Below, piece after piece: positions 8,559 through 12,428 of a stretch of DNA of 12,428 nt; position 1 is the stretch's first letter; each line of letters begins with the position of its first letter. The position numbers were made by a program, and so were the translations under genes. Origin of the DNA: Irineochytrium annulatum (taxonomy: Eukaryota; Chytridiomycota; Chytridiomycetes; Chytridiales; Chytridiaceae); NCBI GenBank assembly GCA_027600665.1, contig JADGJL010000889.1, forward strand, positions 1 through 12,428, read 5' to 3'. The notes under the pieces were generated by a model. The model was not told the origin of the DNA. It worked only from the letters and a program-made list of their open reading frames with translations, and ran no database searches.

Positions 8559-9357
8559 ACTAGCAGGGGGCGTGGAGCCGTAATTATTCGTGGTATGATG
8601 GAGGCGGCTTTCATGACAGCGAAGCCAGCCTCCGTCACCCTGCCTTCCCATTCCCATGCGGAAACAGTCGCGCGGTGGCTTCGCTCGGAGAATGTTAGGT
8701 AAACATTTGCATTGAGGCATCGTGGCATCACTTTTCCCAACCGAATCTTCTTATTTACTAATCATCAAGTGCCGACTGCCGCAGTGACAGGCCCGTTTGC
8801 TTCAGACCGGTGGTATGGCCATGAAAGACTGCACAAGGCAGGCCACGGTTAATAGCCGTTTGGTGCCAGCGGGAAAAAAGCGTTGCCGCTGAGGACTCCA
8901 CGTCCAAGGTCCGCCCACTTAACTATCTTTCATCGGGTCCAGCATATTCCTGCATACTATCCGTAAACTCCATGATTTTTACCTTCAACTCCGTTGCATG
9001 GTAACTAACGCGCTGTTTTGCTGAAGCGTCTCCTTTACATGCCCGGTGTGTATAAAAAATGAGGAGGTGGACAGCAAGGGATCGTTCACAGATAAAATAC
9101 GTCTATGAAACTTACTACGATAAATAATTGATACTCATTTTTACCCTAGTTCCAGTCTCACTGCCGCGAGTTCAAAGCTCGCCGCCTGAGCACCCGACGC
9201 AGGCGACGAGTGAGAGCCCGGTCATCCGCCTTAGTAAGCGACGCAGGTCCTGTCCACATCGACATCCGGTTCACCCGTGTCCACCTTCCTCACCGTCGCC
9301 GTGAGCGTAATGCATCCAAATTGTGCCGATATGCCCGATAATACCCACAATCCCGTT

Positions 9358-10611
9358 TTAAAGCCTCGATTTTGTAACATCAAGTCCGACCAAGCTCGCC
9401 CCGCCGTCCACCGGCACCACAGCGCCAGTCACGTGCGCACCCGCCCTACTGGTCAAAAAGATAGCCAAGCCGCCTACGTCCTCGGGCCCGCCGACGCGGC
9501 CGAGCGGTTGTCGAGCTAGAATAGCGGAAGACAGCGAGTCGTCGGACAGGAGGGTGCTGTTTTTTCGGAGAGAACGATAAGAGTGAGGAAGTGAGGGAAG
9601 GTAGAAAGGTAGAAGTCAACTTACTTAGCCATCTTGGACGGGAAAAGGCCGGGGGCGATGGCATTGACCGTGATGGAGTGACGCGCGAGGGAGACTGCAA
9701 GCGTGCGCGTGAGGTGGTTAACGGCTGCTTTTGAGGCCGCATCTAGCAAGTACATGAGAGTTAAGGGGGTTACTCGCATAAGACAACGCAACGTAATGTC
9801 AACATACAAGGCCACGTTCCCCATCCAGGCCTGTTCTGTGTGTACTCGGCGTCGTAGGTGTGAGCAGCGACGGAGGAGATGTTGATTACCCGCCCTGGGT
9901 CGACGTTGTTCGCGCCGGCGGAAAGTGCGGGCAAAAGCCTTGCAGCAGCACACGAATTTAAAAGCGGCTCGTAGAAGGGGTACAGAAGAGACGCGGAGAC
10001 GTACGCAACTGCGAGGTAGAAACCAAACTTAACGCTAACGGCCATCAGCGTGTCCCAGCTCTTCGTCTCGTTGAAGTCTGTCATCGGTCCAGCGGCGTAC
10101 ATACCCGCGCTGTGATGAGCACAACATGCATCAGTGTGAGTTCACTATCACGGCCCCTAATATTCGAGCTCACGCAACTTGTTCACCAAGATATGTACGC
10201 GCTCCTCCCTCTGCATAATCACCGCGGCCAGCTTCTCCGCGTGCTCCCGAGTCATGAGATTGCTTTGCAGCGCAACGCACGACCCCGGTCCCATTTCTGT
10301 CAGCTCGTTCGCCGCGGGCTGCGCGTCCTCCAGCCTGCGGGCCGTGATGTAGACTAGTTTGGCCGGATGAATTGAGATTAGTGCTAGACCAAGTGATCAA
10401 ATAACGAACATACAATACCTCTAACGCCGTTCTGGACGAAGGCTGTCGCGATCACTGAGGGCACGGGCTTCAGTCCAGGGGCGCAGCAAAATGACCCCAT
10501 TCTACTCGCTCTTCACAACACTCAACTCTTGCCAATACCGGACCCGCCTCCGGTGATGACGGCCACCTTCCCCGCGACGGACAGCAGCTGGGAGGTGCTC
10601 AGGTCGATCAT
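9358..10611 (-). CDS. Short-chain dehydrogenase/reductase, RhlG-like 3-oxoacyl reductase type
   Basis: Seven exons: 10611-10527, 10454-10419, 10353-10179, 10109-10005, 9938-9808, 9742-9625, 9556-9358. Introns are 72, 65, 69, 66, 65 and 68 nt, and all phases agree, giving 282 residues. It is a classical NAD(P)-dependent oxidoreductase with a Rossmann fold. Seen: nucleotide-binding TGGGSGIG (20-27), MIATAFVQNGVRVYITARR, LVNNAG (98-101), ALLPALSAGANNVDPGRVINISS (Ser near 155-156), catalytic Tyr178 in PYAASK with Lys182, LARHSITVNAIAPGLFPSKM and a C-terminal GPEDVGG / VPVDGGASL block. The GANNVDPGRVINISS segment and the insertion before Tyr are typical of fungal proteins annotated as RhlG-like 3-oxoacyl-[ACP] reductases; the substrate is not determinable here. 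Exon 2 is only 36 nt, and an intron splits the catalytic Tyr codon. No signal peptide, so probably cytosolic. Confidence 0.93.
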
Positions 10612-10640
10612 TTAGCCGGTGGTGATCTTGACAAGTTCCT

Positions 10641-10648
10641 ATTTAAAA
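10641..10648 (-). promoter_or_regulatory. TATA-like element of the SDR gene
   Basis: The minus strand reads TTTTAAAT about 30 bases before the ATG at 10611. That is close to the start codon, so it would imply a very short leader, or it may simply be AT-rich spacer. It lies between the upstream gene's AATAAA and the SDR start. Confidence 0.25.
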
Positions 10649-10680
10649 GCTGCACAAAAGCTCTTCACACATACATGTTA

Positions 10681-10686
10681 TTTATT
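10681..10686 (-). terminator. Polyadenylation signal (AATAAA) of the small cysteine-rich peptide gene
   Basis: A perfect AATAAA on the minus strand lies about 110 bases after the TAA at 10797-10795. Its distance fits a normal 3' untranslated region for the small gene and supports an independent transcript ending before the SDR start at 10611. Confidence 0.5.
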
Positions 10687-10794
10687 GCTCGCAAGCAGAA
10701 CTATTTTAGCAACATATACGAATGGGTTTGTTGGTATTAATGTTTCTTGCATACTAATTTTGAAGCCAACGAGGTTCTTTTATGCCCATACAAT

Positions 10795-11027
10795 TTAACC
10801 GCTACCAGGTGAGTTCTTGCAGCACCCAGCGCGACACACATGAAAATCGGGACCACATCCTGTTAAACCAATCCGTTAATACTTGCATGCCACATATATG
10901 CTTGGGATAGCGGAACATTACCCTTTCCTCCTCCAGGGGCAGGAGTCGGGGACGCCGTCGCGGCGGGCGTCCAAAGCGCGAGAGCGGCCACGACGACGAG
11001 GGCGAATGCGGACGAGATATTGACCAT
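10795..11027 (-). CDS. Small secreted cysteine-rich peptide, two exons
   Basis: Exon 1 is 11027-10922 and exon 2 is 10859-10795, separated by a 62-nt intron (10860-10921, GTAATG...AACAG) that contains a branch-like TATTAAC. The product is 56 residues. Residues 1-26 form a clear signal peptide (hydrophobic core AFALVVVAALALW, Ala-rich cleavage region). A short Pro/Gly-rich linker follows, then a tail with four Cys at 37, 44, 48 and 49 (C-x6-C-x3-C-C). Without splicing the frame stops after 54 residues and has no Cys. Support: intron size matches all neighbours, splice sites and branch motif are present, the spliced frame gains four Cys, a TATA box lies 52 bases upstream, and AATAAA follows. 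It lies 183 bases upstream of the SDR on the same strand. I cannot assign a family; effector, defence or signalling roles are only possibilities. Confidence 0.6.
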
Positions 11028-11078
11028 TGTTGGAAGGGGCGAGTAGTATGCTGCGTTTGCAGGGGAAGAACGGCCGCT

Positions 11079-11087
11079 CTTTTATAC
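11079..11087 (-). promoter_or_regulatory. TATA box of the small cysteine-rich peptide gene
   Basis: GTATAAAAG on the minus strand ends 52 bases before the ATG at 11027. A start site about 30 bases downstream would leave a leader of some 20-25 bases. This is the best TATA match in the window and helps mark the short frame as a real gene. Confidence 0.55.
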
Positions 11088-11724
11088 GGCCATAAGGTCC
11101 AATATTTTATGCGTAGTTCTTCCTGTCTCAATACCCTACTTCCACCCGCAGCGCAGCTTGCGGACCTCGATCATCAATGCCGAAGTATGCGAGGGTCGAT
11201 AGCATACCATCAAATTTTACCTTATGGTCGTTCCATACCACGCACAGACAGTCATCTTGCACATGTGATTTTATGCCACCCATTATTTCTTGCTGGACCG
11301 CTACGCTGCAAGTGGAAGACTATTCAACTTGTGAGGATGTTGTGTGGCTGAGGGCCTGCTGGATCCGCGGTAGCTGGGGCAGCGTTAGTAGTAGCGAACT
11401 TGTTATCAATATCAGCTAATGTGATTCATGCATGCGCGGGTGGTTGGGCACGCCTTGGCGATGAAGCGAAAAGGAGGTGAGTAGGACATTTGATATTGAA
11501 TTAGATGTTCTTCAATAAAATAGGGAGGAATAAGGTTCTTATCTTGATTATACTCTATCCGTTTCTCCCAAGCATCTGTCCTTGATTTCTTGTCGTTGCG
11601 AGTTGGGCCGACGTCTAGGCGCATATACCATCCCGGCCATGACACCACAGACGCCTTCTGTGAAGGTTGGGCTGGCCGGCTCACGGCGCGCCTTTTTTCA
11701 CATGATCGTTAAGGCGCTCCTTAG
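11088..11724. other. Spacer upstream of the small peptide gene, no supported gene
   Basis: Open frames of 80-90 codons occur on both strands (11109-11351 and 11177-11419 plus, 11412-11684 minus). Their codon use is mixed, their composition is unremarkable, and none shows a domain. A plus-strand AATAAA at about 11514 follows the plus-strand frames, but this is weak. No RNA gene or repeat family was seen. Confidence 0.4.
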
Positions 11725-12428
11725 CCCTCTTGCTTAATATCAATAGGGTCCCATCGCCTCGTGGCTAGTACTGCAACGTTTTACCTCCTATTACTACTAT
11801 TCAACCTCCACCTCCTCTCGCCCTCCGTTCCGCCATCAACCGGGCAGCGGATAAACTTCGCTGCTCGCACTCTTCATACCTGTCATCCGAGTGGCATGTC
11901 TACAGCATGCTGCAAATCCAACAGGTGCCTGAGTTTCTCTTGTACCTGTCGCTAGTTAGCTGTAGGGAGATTAGAACGCAAAACCAGTGCGTTCGGGATC
12001 AGTGAGTTTGTTATCGACAACAACGTCTCCCACCTGCGCGAGGAGCGCATTTGTCGTTGGTCACCTTGGAGCCCACCGTGCTGGACTGACTCATCAACCG
12101 CGTTGACGACAACCAATGCCCATCATCTCGTCTCTCAGTCGTCGAGTGCTCATAATTTCGTTTACCCTGTAATTGGCCTGTTCTGTTATGAAGGGTGCGA
12201 CATCGATCGTCAAACGTTGGCCCCTGATCGTCATCAGACCTTCCGGCAGGAGACTTTGAGACGAGCCCGTTATCCTGACCCTAAACCCGACTCCGCCCGG
12301 TATTCGATCACGCCTGTTCCTGCGGAGAGCATCGTGCCACGGCCAGGGAGCGAGACGTACAGCGGGCACGGCAGCAGCAACGGCGTTGCCGACCCACCCA
12401 CCCGCGCTACTATGAAGCTCTCCATCCC
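11725..12428 (+). CDS. Possible plus-strand gene running off the right edge, Leu- and Cys-rich start, no ATG found
   Basis: One frame is open from 11725 to the edge except for a single TAG at 11953-11955. From 11761 (a GTG) it reads a Leu-rich segment (FYLLLLLFNLHLL) resembling a signal peptide, then a tail with Cys in the pattern C-x8-C-C-x4-C-x4-C-x-C ending at that TAG. A GT...AG pair at 11925-11987 (63 nt, a multiple of three) would remove the TAG and join the frame to the 157-codon open stretch running to 12428. In 12241-12428 third positions favour C/G. There is no in-frame ATG before the Leu-rich part, the downstream protein is unrecognised, and a 91-codon minus-strand frame (12094-12369) overlaps. 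It could be a spliced gene with an upstream first exon, a decayed gene, or chance. Confidence 0.25.
12412..12428 (+). CDS. Possible start of a gene at the right edge
   Basis: An ATG at 12412 begins MKLSI, a common opening for a fungal signal peptide, but only 17 bases remain. It is in the same frame as the long open stretch to its left, so it could equally be an internal Met of that reading. Confidence 0.15.

Larger units (their letters stand above)
8299..9357. other. Long intergenic region between the cyclin-like gene and the SDR gene
   Basis: About 1.06 kb with no supported gene. It should contain the cyclin-like promoter on the left and the SDR 3' end on the right. Short open frames at 8336-8740 have no consistent codon bias. 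A plus-strand TATAAAAAA stands at 9051-9059, followed only by very short frames. A tRNA-like T-arm at 9166-9182 has no matching acceptor stem. A small inverted repeat lies at 8529-8558. I see no mobile-element ends. Confidence 0.45.

Noticed and set aside
8456..8740. 94-codon minus-strand hydrophobic open frame
   Set aside because: No signal peptide, no domain and mixed codon choice; an overlapping frame is open as well, so chance is the simplest reading.
9166..9182. tRNA-like T arm (GCGAG, loop TTCAAAG, CTCGC) on the plus strand
   Set aside because: The arm is perfect, but the 7 bases after it (cgcctga) have no partner acceptor strand within about 100 bases upstream, and no anticodon arm could be placed.
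9240..9519. Plus-strand frame at 9277-9519
   Set aside because: It is antisense to the SDR last exon, whose PVDGG and GPEDVGG motifs are secure.
11412..11684. 90-codon minus-strand open frame
   Set aside because: AT-rich third positions, no recognisable motif and no promoter or splice context.
1..12428. CRISPR arrays, phage or bacterial operon features, transposon ends
   Set aside because: No repeat-spacer pattern, no operon-like spacing or ribosome binding sites, and no terminal inverted repeats with target duplications were seen; the spliced genes point to a fungal nuclear genome.

Overview
This window looks like nuclear DNA of a fungus. Seven recognisable or probable protein genes lie on the minus strand, and six of them can be followed for most of their length. 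Introns are short (60-89 nt), with GT...AG ends and several per gene. Coding GC is high, with C or G favoured at third positions, and spacers are AT-richer. The gene content (a spliceosomal SF3b subunit, a fungal PL14 lyase, an RhlG-like SDR with the fungal arrangement, a DUF676 esterase) fits a fungus. Basidiomycete or chytrid is my best guess; the sequence alone does not settle which.

Left to right: the first exon of an unidentified Asn-rich gene running off the left edge (44-175); a three-exon polysaccharide lyase family 14 protein with a hydrophobic C-terminal tail but no visible N-terminal signal peptide (887-2017); a two-exon DUF676 (ROG1/Lpl1-like) serine esterase with one apparent frameshift (2285-3800); a doubtful coding-like patch (3888-4270); a four-exon SF3B2/Cus1 splicing factor (4814-6972); a single-exon, probably cyclin-like (Pho80/PCL-type) protein (7288-8298); a seven-exon short-chain dehydrogenase/reductase (9358-10611); and a tiny two-exon gene for a secreted cysteine-rich peptide (10795-11027) with its own TATA box and a downstream AATAAA. 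The last 700 bases have one plus-strand frame that is almost free of stops and runs off the right edge. It encodes a Leu-rich, Cys-rich stretch followed by an unrecognised open segment.

The genes do not form an obvious pathway. Housekeeping functions (SF3B2, cyclin, lipid esterase) sit among accessory or secretory ones (PL14 lyase, cysteine-rich peptide, SDR). The most interesting items are the small cysteine-rich secreted peptide, which appears only after a 62-nt intron is removed; the PL14 protein without an entry signal; and the near-open right-edge frame. Three introns (63-66 nt) are multiples of three and free of stops, so uncorrected ORF reading inserts 21-22 spurious residues in three proteins.

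All gene calls come from reading the sequence by eye. No database search or transcript evidence was available.
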